Of a stretch of DNA of 64,000 nt, positions 34,794 through 44,144 are shown piece after piece. The translations under genes were made by a program, and so were the position numbers. The DNA lies in NCBI GenBank assembly GCA_029309925.1, contig JARKND010000004.1, positions 248,001 through 312,000 on the forward strand, read 5' to 3'. The DNA is from Fulvivirgaceae bacterium JP3-4. Its GTDB lineage: Bacteria > Bacteroidota > Bacteroidia > Cytophagales > Cyclobacteriaceae. Each line of letters begins with the position of its first letter. Positions within the stretch are counted from its first letter, which is position 1. The notes under the pieces were generated by a model. That model saw nothing but the letters and a program-made list of their open reading frames with translations, was not told the DNA's origin and ran no database searches.

Positions 34794-37331
34794 ATGGTAT
34801 TCGATTTAGACATGATCAAGGCCGTCTATAAGCAATTACCTGAAAAAATTGCACGGGCCAGAAAAGTAGTAAACAAACCCCTTACTCTTTCAGAGAAGAT
34901 CCTTTACACCCACCTCCACTCGGAGCAGGCTGTGGGAACCTTCACTAGGGGAAAATCATATGTTAATTTTTCGCCCGATCGTGTGGCCATGCAGGATGCT
35001 ACGGCTCAGATGGCGCTGTTGCAGTTCATGTCTGCCGGAATACCGAAAGTGCGCGTGCCTTCTACGGTACATTGCGATCACCTGATCCTTGCCAAAGACG
35101 GTGCAAAAAAGGACTTGGCCGATTCTGTGACAGCCAGTGGCGAAGTTTTTACTTTCCTTGAATCTGTTTCCAATAAGTATGGCATCGGCTTCTGGAAGCC
35201 CGGTGCAGGTATCATCCATCAGGTTGTGTTGGAGAATTATGGATTCCCAGGCGGCATGATGATCGGTACCGACTCTCACACGGTGAATGCCGGTGGTATC
35301 GGTATGGTTGCAATCGGTGTCGGTGGTGCTGATGCCGTTGACGTAATGGCCGGAATGCCATGGGAATTGAAATGGCCAAAACTGATCGGTGTAAAACTCA
35401 CGGGCAAACTCAGCGGATGGTCATCTGCAAAAGATGTTATTTTGAAAGTTGCGGGTATCCTCACTGTGAAGGGCGGCACCGGTGCAATCGTTGAATATTT
35501 CGGTCCTGGCGCTGACTCACTTTCATGTACCGGAAAGGCAACGATCTGTAACATGGGCGCTGAGATCGGAGCAACAACTTCAATCTTCGGCTATGACCAG
35601 AAGATGGCAGAATATCTCCGCGGAACGAAACGCAAAGAAGTTGCAGACCTCGCTGATAAGGTAAAAGAACACCTCCAAGGCGACCCTGAAGCTTACGCTA
35701 ATCCTGAGAAGTTTTTTGATCAGGTTATTGAAATCGACCTTTCAACGCTTGAACCTCATGTGAACGGACCATTCACACCAGACCGCGCTATTCCGCTTTC
35801 AGAATTTGCTTCTGAAGTGAAGAAAAATGGATGGCCAGCGAAACTGGAAGTCGGTTTGATCGGCTCATGCACAAACTCATCATACGAAGACATCTCGCGC
35901 TCTGCATCACTTGCAAAGCAGGCTGTCGATAAAAAGATCAAAGCCCGCGCAGAATTTACGATCACCCCAGGTTCCGAACAGGTTCGCTACACGGTGGAAC
36001 GTGACGGCTATCTCGGAATTTTTGAGAAGATGGGTGGTGTTGTATTGGCAAATGCGTGCGGTCCTTGTATTGGACAGTGGGCACGCCACACCAATGATCC
36101 TAACCGCGCAAACTCTATCATTACTTCCTTTAACAGGAACTTTGCAAAGCGCAATGACGGTAACCCGAACACACACGCGTTCGTGGCATCACCGGAAATT
36201 ACAACTGCTTTCGCAATTGCAGGTGACCTGACCTTCAATCCAATGACTGACACCATCACCAACGATGAAGGCAAGGCAGTAAAACTCGATGAACCACTTG
36301 GCGTGGAATTCCCACCAAAAGGTTTCGATGTAAAAGATCCTGGATACCTCGCTCCTGCTGAAGACGGAAGCAAAGTGAAAGTGAAGATCGATCCTAAGTC
36401 GAACAGACTTCAGGCACTTGCACCATTCGCTCCATGGGACGGCAAAAACTGGACAGGGCTGAAGCTTCTGATCAAAGTAAAAGGAAAGTGTACTACTGAC
36501 CATATTTCAATGGCAGGTCCATGGCTGCGTTTCCGCGGTCACCTCGACAACATTGCAAACAACACTTTGACTGGTGCAATCAACGCATTCAACGACAAGC
36601 CAGACAGTGTTAAAAATCAACTCACTGGCGAATACGGCCCAGTGCCTGCGACACAGCGCGCTTACAAGGCTGCAGGAATCGGATCTATCGTTGTAGGTGA
36701 CCATAACTACGGTGAAGGTTCATCGCGCGAACATGCAGCAATGCAACCACGCTTCCTCGGTGTAAAAGTGATCCTCGTAAAATCATTTGCCCGTATCCAC
36801 GAAACGAACCTGAAGAAACAGGGAATGCTCGGTGTTACTTTCTCGAAAGAGGAAGACTACGATCTGATCCGCGAAGACGATACTTTTGATTTCATCGACC
36901 TCACTTCATTCGCACCTGATAAGCAGTTGACTATGGTGCTGAATCACAAAGACGGAACGAAAGATGTGATCAAGCTGAATCATACTTACAATGCCGGACA
37001 GATCGAGTGGTTCAAAGCGGGTTCTGCGCTGAACCTGATGGCGAAACAGATTACGGCAGCATCCACGTTCAGCCAGCCTGTATCACGCACCATCGTTACG
37101 AAGAAGTCAGGCAAGAAGGTTGTGAAGCCAATGCTGTCGAAGCCGGTAAAGGGCTCGAAGCCGGCAAAAAAAGCAGCGAAGAAAGCAAGCAAACCTGCCG
37201 CAAAGAAAGCAGCGAAGCCTGCTAAAAAATCGGCAAAGCCAGCAAAGAAAAATGGAGTTGTCAAGAAGCTGGTGAAACGAATCGCGAAGGCTGTGAAGAA
37301 AGTTGTGACAAAGAAAAAATCCAAACGTTAA
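34794..37331 (+). CDS. Aconitate hydratase with lysine-rich C-terminal tail
   Basis: 845 aa; TCA-cycle enzyme interconverting citrate and isocitrate with a [4Fe-4S] cluster. Cluster cysteines are in [11 protein letters not shown] and [10 protein letters not shown], and the swivel-domain motif [11 protein letters not shown] is intact. The enzyme proper ends near residue 768, the usual length for mitochondrial-type aconitases. The extra 77 residues (37098-37331) are Lys/Ala/Pro repeats such as [10 protein letters not shown] and [13 protein letters not shown], resembling histone H1-like tails. The tail is in frame with no sign of frameshift, and the gene ends in a palindrome plus terminator. Nucleic-acid binding by the tail is inferred. 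Confidence 0.94.
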   Translation: MVFDLDMIKAVYKQLPEKIARARKVVNKPLTLSEKILYTHLHSEQAVGTFTRGKSYVNFSPDRVAMQDATAQMALLQFMSAGIPKVRVPSTVHCDHLILAKDGAKKDLADSVTASGEVFTFLESVSNKYGIGFWKPGAGIIHQVVLENYGFPGGMMIGTDSHTVNAGGIGMVAIGVGGADAVDVMAGMPWELKWPKLIGVKLTGKLSGWSSAKDVILKVAGILTVKGGTGAIVEYFGPGADSLSCTGKATICNMGAEIGATTSIFGYDQKMAEYLRGTKRKEVADLADKVKEHLQGDPEAYANPEKFFDQVIEIDLSTLEPHVNGPFTPDRAIPLSEFASEVKKNGWPAKLEVGLIGSCTNSSYEDISRSASLAKQAVDKKIKARAEFTITPGSEQVRYTVERDGYLGIFEKMGGVVLANACGPCIGQWARHTNDPNRANSIITSFNRNFAKRNDGNPNTHAFVASPEITTAFAIAGDLTFNPMTDTITNDEGKAVKLDEPLGVEFPPKGFDVKDPGYLAPAEDGSKVKVKIDPKSNRLQALAPFAPWDGKNWTGLKLLIKVKGKCTTDHISMAGPWLRFRGHLDNIANNTLTGAINAFNDKPDSVKNQLTGEYGPVPATQRAYKAAGIGSIVVGDHNYGEGSSREHAAMQPRFLGVKVILVKSFARIHETNLKKQGMLGVTFSKEEDYDLIREDDTFDFIDLTSFAPDKQLTMVLNHKDGTKDVIKLNHTYNAGQIEWFKAGSALNLMAKQITAASTFSQPVSRTIVTKKSGKKVVKPMLSKPVKGSKPAKKAAKKASKPAAKKAAKPAKKSAKPAKKNGVVKKLVKRIAKAVKKVVTKKKSKR

Positions 37332-37357
37332 AACGTTTGGATATTGATACAAAGTAA

Positions 37358-37385
37358 AAGGCTGATCGATGATCAGCCTTTTTTT
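37358..37385. terminator. Bidirectional terminator between aconitase and DUF3817 genes
   Basis: Perfect 10-bp stem AAGGCTGATC/GATCAGCCTT with a 3-nt loop and a seven-T run on the plus strand. On the minus strand the stem is followed by TTTTACTTT. It lies between convergent genes and can serve both. Another perfect 10-bp palindrome (arms TCCAAACGTT, 37320-37341) precedes it and contains the aconitase stop codon. Confidence 0.85.
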
Positions 37386-37689
37386 ATGTCGTCTGCAACT
37401 CTTGTTGTCTGCGCTTGAGTTGTTTGTCGAGAATGAATGTTCCGAATGGAACGAGAGAGGCCGCAAGCGCGACCAGCACTGCGAACAAGTTCCATCGCAT
37501 GGCACGAATCGCGGCAAAGACCGCTACGATATACGCGATGAATAGAATCCCGTGAGCCCATCCTACATACTTTACAAGTTCCGGGATGCCCAACAAATAC
37601 TTGACAGGCATCGCGATAAACAACAACAGGAGAAATGATATACCTTCCGCAATTCCTACCCACCTTAGATTCCTGATACTTGTATTCAT
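37384..37689 (-). CDS. DUF3817 small membrane protein
   Basis: 101-aa integral membrane protein with three hydrophobic helices, of the DUF3817 family: RWVGIAEGISFLLLLFIAMP, KYVGWAHGILFIAYIVAVF and a third helix before a basic C-terminal tail (KQLKRRQQEL). No function is known for the family. It runs convergent to aconitase and shares the terminator between them. Confidence 0.85.
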   Translation of the reverse strand: MNTSIRNLRWVGIAEGISFLLLLFIAMPVKYLLGIPELVKYVGWAHGILFIAYIVAVFAAIRAMRWNLFAVLVALAASLVPFGTFILDKQLKRRQQELQTT

Positions 37690-37722
37690 TTGGCTATTCC
37701 GATCTTTTTTAATTAAGTTATT

Positions 37723-38193
37723 CTAGTTCACCACTACAATTCCGTTTGCTGTCAGGCGAATCTCTTCTTTCGGCTCGGTGATTGCGTCAATTTCTTCCTT
37801 ACTTTTTTTCGCATCTTCTGCATAATGCTTTAGCTCATCGACTGAGGTGGTGATCTTTTTTGCTTCGCCATCGATCACGACTGTCTTGCCAATGATTGCA
37901 AGCGGCACGAAAAATCCGTAATCCTTCATCTTCACAAACACTTTGCTCTTGTCCGGCATTTCAAGCGACATCCAGCATCCCTTCTTTGGACACACGTCAG
38001 TAACCTTCGCGATTACTTTGATGTTCCCGCTTTCCTTATTGCCGAGAAAGTCAGGCAACACGGATACGTCTACAGCACCTTCAGCGTTTGTTGCAGCTCC
38101 GAATGTGGACCCTGCGTTTGCCGGCACATCTGGCGGCTGAGCGTGGGCAAGAAATATTGAGAGGCAAAATGCGATGATCAGAGTCGACTTCAT
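37723..38193 (-). CDS. DUF4920 periplasmic protein
   Basis: 156 aa with a signal peptide (MKSTLIIAFCLSIFLAHA, cleavage before QPPD). The mature domain matches DUF4920, with KVTDVCPKKGCWMSLEM, in which the two cysteines may bind metal or form a disulfide. FFVPLAIIGKTVVIDGEAKK gives an OB-like beta fold. The C-terminal half is charged and helical. Function unknown. About 30 bp upstream of the DUF3817 gene on the same strand, so possibly one transcript. The 240 bp between this gene and the Nudix gene show nothing recognisable. Confidence 0.82.
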   Translation of the reverse strand: MKSTLIIAFCLSIFLAHAQPPDVPANAGSTFGAATNAEGAVDVSVLPDFLGNKESGNIKVIAKVTDVCPKKGCWMSLEMPDKSKVFVKMKDYGFFVPLAIIGKTVVIDGEAKKITTSVDELKHYAEDAKKSKEEIDAITEPKEEIRLTANGIVVVN

Positions 38194-38433
38194 AATTAAA
38201 AAATTTGCGCAAGATAAGTCAAAAAAGCCCGCCTGGAGCTTAAAGTGTGAACGGTGGGCAACGAATTTTTTGGCCTGGCTTTGCGGTTCGACTCACGCTG
38301 ATATCCATTGAAGGCTAGCCAGGTAAATTACCAGCCATCACTATTCTTTGAAATCTATCTAAATAGCTGACAATCAACAATCACCGACTAAAGTTTGTCA
38401 TCCGCGCGATGGACCTCGGCCTGATGAACCGCG

Positions 38434-39078
38434 TCAGGGCTGAAATATTTCACGGACAATGATTCTGAACTCGTTCAGCATCATCGCGGTAGCACCCCAA
38501 ACCACCTCGCCTTCAATTTCAAAATGTGGCGCATTCATTCTGAACCTGCCTGCCGCCATAATTTCTTTTTGTTTGACAGCGCGGTCTTCGATGATGTCAG
38601 CAAGTTCACCGTTCAGCACACGTGCCACCTCATGCGCATCGGGCCTGAACACCGGTGTGTGATCAAGCCACGCGACCACCGGTGTCACCATAAAATTGCT
38701 GGGCATGACAAAAAAATCGCTGAGCTTGCCGATAACCCTGATCTCATGGCGGTCTATTCCAATCTCTTCCTCGCATTCACGCAATGCCGTAGCGACAGAA
38801 TCCTCACCAGGCTCCGCCTTGCCGCCCGGAAGGCTGACCTGTGCGCTATGCGCTCCCGTGTATTCCGCGCGTTTCGTCAGGGGAAACCTGATCACACCAT
38901 TCTCCTCATACAACAGAATGATTACGCCACCGGGCTTGGGTGGCAGCGAGTGATTAAACAAGGGTTTGACATCACCTACGGGCACCGCCCGGAAACTCTC
39001 GTGGGCATCGCCTCCCGGCAAGGGCAGAAGAAGTCGGTCTGTTAATCTATCGGCTAATTCTTTAAGAGGTGGCAGCAT
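38434..39078 (-). CDS. CoA pyrophosphatase, Nudix hydrolase family
   Basis: 214-aa Nudix enzyme, probably cleaving CoA or related pyrophosphates. The Nudix box GGKAEPGEDSVATALRECEE continues EIGI and fits GX5EX7REUXEEXGU. Immediately before it, LTKRAEYTGAHSAQVSLP matches the CoA-type (NudL/PCD1) signature. An N-terminal helical extension of about 45 residues is normal for the group. Cytoplasmic. Stands 35 bp downstream of the membrane-anchored HTH gene's stop, same strand. Confidence 0.9.
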   Translation of the reverse strand: MLPPLKELADRLTDRLLLPLPGGDAHESFRAVPVGDVKPLFNHSLPPKPGGVIILLYEENGVIRFPLTKRAEYTGAHSAQVSLPGGKAEPGEDSVATALRECEEEIGIDRHEIRVIGKLSDFFVMPSNFMVTPVVAWLDHTPVFRPDAHEVARVLNGELADIIEDRAVKQKEIMAAGRFRMNAPHFEIEGEVVWGATAMMLNEFRIIVREIFQP

Positions 39079-39113
39079 GTTCAGTAAACGCTCGCAAGAT
39101 ACAAGTGTTTGAA

Positions 39114-40406
39114 CTAAAAAGAATCTTCAAATACATGCTCATCATCAGCCGTAGCCAACCGGACGTGATCAATGCTGCCTGCGCCCTGAAACCGGAAAAT
39201 CATGCCGACAATTTTCTCACTTGAATTCCATGGGCTTTCGTAGGCAAGATTGCCATTGATATAAATTTGTCCCTTCTGGTTCTTGACTTCTGTTTTTACG
39301 GTCACCCACTGGGAAAGATCACATCCGAACGCTGAGAGGTCTGCAGTTTTTCCATCGACACCCTTCGCATTAAAGTATAAACCGATATCTGACACACACC
39401 CTTTCACCGACAGCGGAATCACGATCACATTACCTTCCGTGAGCAAGAGAATCTGTGAGAACTGGCAGGCGCCTGAACCTTCCTGATAATCGTTCCGGAC
39501 ACGGGCTTCGAATATAAAGTTGTCGGTGTGGATATCACCGAAATCTTTAACATTATAAAATGAGACAACTGGCAGTTCAGGCTGGAAAGGGATATTTTTC
39601 GCGCGCAGCGTTTCAGCTGACAGGCTTAACATTTCACCTTTTCGAAAATCGTCATCCTTAAAATATACGGGAACGGGTCCCTCCTGCTTCACAAGAGCCA
39701 TCCAGCCTTTGGATGTGATCATCAGGTTGTGCTCCCGCACGATTTCGTTATCTACGACAAGCTTGGCCTGGAAAAAACCAGGCGTGTAATAAATGGAAGT
39801 ATGCTGGTGTTTGTCTTTCGACACCAATGTTCTCAGCCTCGCATCCCACGACTGCTGAATATAAATTGAATCAGACTCAGCCTGTGATGCATCATAATCG
39901 AAAATAACAGAGTTCGGCACGCCTTCTGAAACAACTTTCTTGCTGCTGAATTTATAAGATTTAGGTTCAGCGGAATCACCGCCTTTGAAACCATAGAGCA
40001 CGAACAAAACAATCGCGCTGCAGAGCGCAGTACCGATGAGCCCGGAGCGAATCAGCTTGCCGCGCATCGGTCGGGGTGCCACAGGAACGATCGGGTCCTT
40101 GACGGTTTCTTCGCGGGATGCATGGGTGACAGTACTGCCCTGCTGTTGCTTGAACTCGCGCCAGCTTTCCAGGCCAAGAAATTTAGCAAGGGTGTTCAGT
40201 GTGGTAATGGTCGGCTTGCTGTCATATCTGACTTTGCCCCATATGCGCTTGAGCGTTGCGATACTCAGGTTGACTCCTGTTTCTTCCTGTATCTTATCAC
40301 TCAGTGTCTGAAAATCGTGGTTGGTCCATGACTCACTGTTCTCCCACCCGATCTTCTTTTCAATCTGGCTCTTACATTCCTGAAGAAGTCGATCATCTGC
40401 ATCCAT
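39114..40406 (-). CDS. Membrane-anchored HTH protein with extracytoplasmic beta domain
   Basis: 430 aa from the start MDADDRLLQ (40406); an upstream ATG at 40472 would add 22 unlikely residues. The N-terminal 100 residues contain an XRE-like helix-turn-helix (LSIATLKRIWGKVRYDSKP, TLNTLAKFLGLESW). One transmembrane segment follows (LIGTALCSAIVLFVLYGF). The outer part is about 270 residues, beta-rich, ending in a LamG/concanavalin-like fold (NFIFEARVRNDY, GQIYINGNLAYE). The layout matches ToxR-type one-component regulators that sense outside and bind DNA inside. Divergent from a secreted protein with a similar beta domain, which may be its target. Function inferred. Confidence 0.75.
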   Translation of the reverse strand: MDADDRLLQECKSQIEKKIGWENSESWTNHDFQTLSDKIQEETGVNLSIATLKRIWGKVRYDSKPTITTLNTLAKFLGLESWREFKQQQGSTVTHASREETVKDPIVPVAPRPMRGKLIRSGLIGTALCSAIVLFVLYGFKGGDSAEPKSYKFSSKKVVSEGVPNSVIFDYDASQAESDSIYIQQSWDARLRTLVSKDKHQHTSIYYTPGFFQAKLVVDNEIVREHNLMITSKGWMALVKQEGPVPVYFKDDDFRKGEMLSLSAETLRAKNIPFQPELPVVSFYNVKDFGDIHTDNFIFEARVRNDYQEGSGACQFSQILLLTEGNVIVIPLSVKGCVSDIGLYFNAKGVDGKTADLSAFGCDLSQWVTVKTEVKNQKGQIYINGNLAYESPWNSSEKIVGMIFRFQGAGSIDHVRLATADDEHVFEDSF

Positions 40407-40528
40407 AATCCGCGTGTTAACCCTTGTACGGCTTTGAACAACCAAGTTCTGGTTTTGAACAGGCATTTCCAATCCGCGCGAGGGGTATTTCAGTTATAAT
40501 GCTTGTAATTCGTTTTAAATCAGAATCC

Positions 40529-41626
40529 ATGACTATGAAAAATGTACTATTCATCCTTCTGCTTTGTCAGACCCTCGCAAATGCGCAACAGATCGTGCCA
40601 TTTAATTCCGACCGGTGGAAATTTGCGACAAAGGATTATTCACTTGTGAATTATGAAGGAAAAGAAGCCGTGTTGCTCAGGAAAAACAGCGCGGTTCTCG
40701 AAGGTGTCGACTTTGAAAACGGCATCATCGAGTATGATATGGCTTTTCCGCAAGGCAGGGCGTTCATTGGTCTTCTATTCAGGATTGCTGATGAAAAAAA
40801 CTATGAAGAGTTCTACATACGGTCACATCAATCCGGGAACCCTGATGCAAACCAGTACACGCCCGTGTTTGGCTCCAATGCGGCATGGCAACTTTATTAT
40901 GGCGAAGGATATGGCGTTCCCGCTAATTATGAGTTCAACAAATGGATGCACTTTAAACTTGTGATCTCGGGCCAGTACATGGAAGTTTATATTCAGGATA
41001 TGGAGACACCAAAACTATTTGCGGAATTAAAGCGTGCACCGGTTCGCGGCAACATTGGCATACAGAACAGCATCAACGAAAGTTATTTCGCCAATATCAC
41101 CATTACACCCGATGACAATGTGAAGCTGAAGGGAAAGCCAAAACCCGTTCAGCCTATGGCTGCCGGAACTATTGAAAAATGGTCGGTGTCAAATGCATTT
41201 GCAGAGAAAGACATCGTCTCGATCACGAACCTCAAAGACCTGTCACTCAAAACGCAATACAAAGTATATCCGACCGAAACCACCGGAACCCTCAATATTT
41301 CCGCAACGGCAGACCTTGGAGAACAAACAAACACGGTGCTCGCACGACTCATCATCGACTCGGATCGCGAACAGCTAAAAAAGATTTCCTTTGGATTCAG
41401 TGATCGCGTGAAAGTGTTTGTCAACAACGTAGCGCTCTATACTGGCGAGGATAATTTTCTTTCGCGCGACTACCGATTCCTCGGAACCATCGGGTACTTT
41501 GATTCAATATTTCTTCCATTAAGAAAAGGCAGGAATGAAATCCATTTTGCCATAAGCGAAAACTTCGGAGGCTGGGGGATTAAAGCGAAGCTGGAGAATA
41601 TGGACGGGGTGAAGATTAGTTATTAA
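40529..41626 (+). CDS. Secreted beta-sandwich protein of unknown function
   Basis: 365 aa with a signal peptide (MKNVLFILLLCQTLANA, cleavage before QQIV). The ATG at 40529 or 40535 is the likely start, because longer frames overlap the divergent gene. Residues 20-210 look like a LamG/DUF1080-type glycan-binding sandwich (GVDFENGIIEYDMAFPQG, GLLFRIADEKNYEEFYIR, NKWMHFKLVISG). The C-terminal 130 residues form a second beta domain (SFGFSDRVKVFVNNVALY, NEIHFAISENFGGWG). Periplasmic or surface. Pairing with the divergent membrane HTH protein suggests regulated polysaccharide or surface sensing, but that is a guess. Confidence 0.7.
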   Translation: MTMKNVLFILLLCQTLANAQQIVPFNSDRWKFATKDYSLVNYEGKEAVLLRKNSAVLEGVDFENGIIEYDMAFPQGRAFIGLLFRIADEKNYEEFYIRSHQSGNPDANQYTPVFGSNAAWQLYYGEGYGVPANYEFNKWMHFKLVISGQYMEVYIQDMETPKLFAELKRAPVRGNIGIQNSINESYFANITITPDDNVKLKGKPKPVQPMAAGTIEKWSVSNAFAEKDIVSITNLKDLSLKTQYKVYPTETTGTLNISATADLGEQTNTVLARLIIDSDREQLKKISFGFSDRVKVFVNNVALYTGEDNFLSRDYRFLGTIGYFDSIFLPLRKGRNEIHFAISENFGGWGIKAKLENMDGVKISY

Positions 41627-41731
41627 GTTCAAGGTTTAAGGTCAAGGTTTCGTGTTCCGAGTTTCGGGTTCAGGGTTTGTGTTTAGGGGACCCAACATTG
41701 AACTTTGAATCTTGAACTTTGAACTTGAAAT
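41625..41731. repeat. TTCAAGGTTTAAGG/GAACTTTGAA iterated inverted repeat
   Basis: The left arm (41625-41652) iterates AAGTTCAAGGTTTAAGGTC. The right arm (41696-41731) iterates the inverse words TTGAACTTTGAATC. A GGGTTTCAGG-like tract fills the centre. It lies between two convergent genes and overlaps the last two bases of the upstream stop. Confidence 0.7.
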
Positions 41732-42001
41732 CTACGCCATGGTTTGGAAGTAACCGCGGAGTTGTTTTTCGATCATGCCGCAACTCACTAAAAAAGGTTT
41801 CGAAGTAATCGTGACCATGATTGAACCGCCTTGAATCTGATAGCTTCCGCGGATGTCACCGAGTGGAGTAGAGACGCCAAAATTGCCTGCGTTGCTGTCG
41901 CCCTGGAAAGTACCGCCTGCGCCCATGATAGCCTGTTGTGCTTTCGCGGATAATGCTTCTGCCGATGAATTGAAAGGAATAGAAAAATTACACTGTGCCA
42001 T
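41732..42001 (-). CDS. Conserved small protein of unknown function
   Basis: 89 aa, no signal peptide. The pattern NFSIPFNSSAEALSAKAQQAI, then GDIRGSYQIQGGSIMVTITSKP, suggests a small alpha-beta protein resembling polyketide-cyclase-like or SRPBCC fragments. I cannot name the family with confidence. Forty-one bp downstream of the next minus-strand gene and possibly co-transcribed with it. Confidence 0.6.
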   Translation of the reverse strand: MAQCNFSIPFNSSAEALSAKAQQAIMGAGGTFQGDSNAGNFGVSTPLGDIRGSYQIQGGSIMVTITSKPFLVSCGMIEKQLRGYFQTMA

Positions 42002-42042
42002 GTCAACTGATTTTAGTCAGCTGGTTAAATTCTTGTGCCCGA

Positions 42043-42342
42043 CTACATACCCAGAAAATCCTTGGCACCTTTGATGGCCGATTCAAGCGAGTGAAAGATA
42101 ATAACCTCACATTGATCATCGGTCACCGCCAGCACGCTCTTATGTTCAGGCGATTTTCCGACAATATTCCAACGGCAATAATATCCCGGACCCTGCGAGT
42201 AAGTGTACAGGTGCGGGTGATTTTCGTTTGAAGGCTCAACATTAAGCTCATATACGAACCCATCGTCTTCAAACTTTTCAACGTATTTCATTTCATCATT
42301 CTCTAACATAACTGAAACTCGTTGATCGATGACATGGTTCAC
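42043..42342 (-). CDS. Hypothetical protein, 99 aa
   Basis: Small acidic soluble protein; the start may instead be the internal ATG at 42309 (MLENDEMKYV), giving 88 aa. It contains an aromatic-rich middle (LYTYSQGPGYYCRWNIVG) and an alpha-helical end (FHSLESAIKGAKDFLGM). No recognisable domain. Divergent from the methionine aminopeptidase gene with about 160 bp between them. Confidence 0.5.
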   Translation of the reverse strand: MNHVIDQRVSVMLENDEMKYVEKFEDDGFVYELNVEPSNENHPHLYTYSQGPGYYCRWNIVGKSPEHKSVLAVTDDQCEVIIFHSLESAIKGAKDFLGM

Positions 42343-42499
42343 GTGTTTGTGCTGTGTCTCAGGTTATTTCATACATCGGTGCGGTTAAATGAAACTCGTT
42401 CCCTACTTCCGTGCATGTGAATAAGATGCGACCATTCAATTTAATAAATTATATTATACGATAATCGCAATTTCTGCAATCTGCGCATTAATTCCAGAT

Positions 42500-43333
42500 A
42501 TGTCCCACACCGCAGGCAGGCCGCGTTTTGAAATACAGACATTTTCAGATTATTTGGAAAGAAATTCAGCCGTTATGTCGATTACATCAAAAGCCGAGCT
42601 GCTGGGCATGCAGCGAATAAGTGAAGTTGTCGCAACAACCTTACGTGAAATGGTCGCTTATGCGAGTCCTGGAATGTCGACACAAGAACTCGATAACTAT
42701 GGCGCCAGTTTGCTGAAGACTTCAGGCGCCAGATCGGCACCCTACGTTACTTACGGTTTTCCAGGATACACATGCATCAGCGTGAACACGGCCGCAGCCC
42801 ATGGCATCCCTTCCTCGGCTGTCATCCTGCAGGAAGGCGACCTCATCAATATTGATGTGTCAGCAGAGCTTGACGGATACTTTGCGGACAATGGCAGGTC
42901 TTTCGTCCTTGGACGTGATACAAAAGGACACGGAAAACTTGTTTCAGCATCAACTGAGATTTTACAGAAAGCGATAAAGAACATCAGAGGCGGTGTGAGG
43001 ATCGCTGACATAGGATGGTTAATCGAAACGGAGGCAAAACGTCAGGGCTTTAATACAATCAAAAACCTTGTTGGCCACGGAATCGGCCGTTCGCTGCACG
43101 AAGATCCGAAAGAGATTCCATGCTTCAACGATCGCTCAAACAAGCAGCGCTTCAGAAAAAACAGTATCGTGGCTGTTGAGACCTTTATCTCCACTAAAGC
43201 GCAGTATGTGTACGAGGCAAGCAATGGCTGGACGTATCACACGCGTGACGGCAGCTTCGTTGCGCAGCACGAACATACGATCATGATCACCGATTCTGAG
43301 CCGGTCATTCTCACAATCAACAACGGAATGTAA
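42500..43333 (+). CDS. map: Type I methionine aminopeptidase
   Basis: 277-aa metalloprotease that removes initiator methionine from nascent proteins. Conserved sequence includes AAAHGIPSS with the substrate-proximal His. The metal ligands are the Asp in NIDVSAELDGYFADN (two), the His in GHGIGRSLHE and the Glu residues in VAVETF and QHEHT. The first 25 residues (to the ATG at 42575) are an extension absent from typical enzymes, so the later start is a strong alternative. It is outside any ribosomal-protein cluster and may be a second, stand-alone copy; this cannot be checked here. Confidence 0.9.
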   Translation: MSHTAGRPRFEIQTFSDYLERNSAVMSITSKAELLGMQRISEVVATTLREMVAYASPGMSTQELDNYGASLLKTSGARSAPYVTYGFPGYTCISVNTAAAHGIPSSAVILQEGDLINIDVSAELDGYFADNGRSFVLGRDTKGHGKLVSASTEILQKAIKNIRGGVRIADIGWLIETEAKRQGFNTIKNLVGHGIGRSLHEDPKEIPCFNDRSNKQRFRKNSIVAVETFISTKAQYVYEASNGWTYHTRDGSFVAQHEHTIMITDSEPVILTINNGM

Positions 43334-43381
43334 AAGCGAGTGGCATAGTCTTATTAGCGGTAGCACTAAAAATCAAGTGCT

Positions 43382-43735
43382 ATGAAAGCGATCTATTTTT
43401 CAATTTTGTTCCTGCTTGCAGCAGCCGTTCACGTGCAGGCACAATCACCCGTTCCTGAACCGGATACCTTGAAAAACCAGGTGCGACAGACCGATCCGGT
43501 TCCGCAGAATATGCCGCCCGATGCCAACTATACGGCTACCAGCATTAAGATCACTACGACAGAGTTTCCGGATCAAATAAAGAAAACGCTGAACGATGGT
43601 GCTGAATACGAAGGCTGGCAAAAAGGAACGGCATATAGGAGCAAGGATGGCAAGATGTATATTCTTGAGATGCGTGATGCCGATACAGTGCGGACGTTCC
43701 GTTTCGACAAGGCTGGCAAGCTGATTCTTGAATAG
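43382..43735 (+). CDS. Small secreted PepSY-like protein
   Basis: 117 aa with a signal peptide (MKAIYFSILFLLAAAVHVQA, cleavage before QSPVP). A proline-rich linker follows, then a domain of about 65 residues (TTEFPDQIKKTLND, GTAYRSKDGKMYILEMRD, TFRFDKAGKLILE) that resembles the PepSY-like small domains common in Bacteroidota secreted proteins. Periplasmic; function unknown. A palindrome GTAGAC/GTCTAC lies just after the stop. Confidence 0.7.
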   Translation: MKAIYFSILFLLAAAVHVQAQSPVPEPDTLKNQVRQTDPVPQNMPPDANYTATSIKITTTEFPDQIKKTLNDGAEYEGWQKGTAYRSKDGKMYILEMRDADTVRTFRFDKAGKLILE

Positions 43736-43891
43736 TCGTAGACAAGAGTCTACACAACCAGAGGGCTGTATGAAATGTTGGTAACCTCACCCCTATGGTA
43801 CAAGATTTAAACAAGTAATACGACATGAATGTGTCAGCAGCAGTAAGGGAAGCTGAGATTCTCTGAGTTTATCAATCTAAACATAAACATT

Positions 43892-44059
43892 ATGTTACGC
43901 TGGTCGATTATCTTTTTCGTCATCGCCATCATCGCTGCCATCTTCGGATTTGGCGGAATCGCTGAAGGCGCTGCTTCGATTGCGAAAGTATTGTTCTTTA
44001 TTTTCCTGGCGTTATTCATTATCGCTATCTTATTCGGTGCAAGTCTTTTCAAGAAGTGA
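43892..44059 (+). CDS. DUF1328 small membrane protein
   Basis: 55-aa protein with two hydrophobic helices: [20 protein letters not shown], a [12 protein letters not shown] turn, then [19 protein letters not shown] and a KK end. This is the YtjA/DUF1328 pattern. Such proteins are widespread and stress-induced in some bacteria, but have no known role. Too short for many gene callers. Free-standing with an ATG start and 85 bp before the next gene. Confidence 0.85.
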   Translation: MLRWSIIFFVIAIIAAIFGFGGIAEGAASIAKVLFFIFLALFIIAILFGASLFKK

Positions 44060-44144
44060 CACTGAACGGTAATAACTGAACAATGACAGGAGATATTCAA
44101 ATATTGGGTATCTCCTTCTTTTTCTTCAACATCTTCAAATCTTT

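Noticed and set aside
37107-37517. Minus-strand frame opposite the aconitase tail
   Set aside because: It is a shadow of the Lys-rich repeat and runs through a strong terminator.
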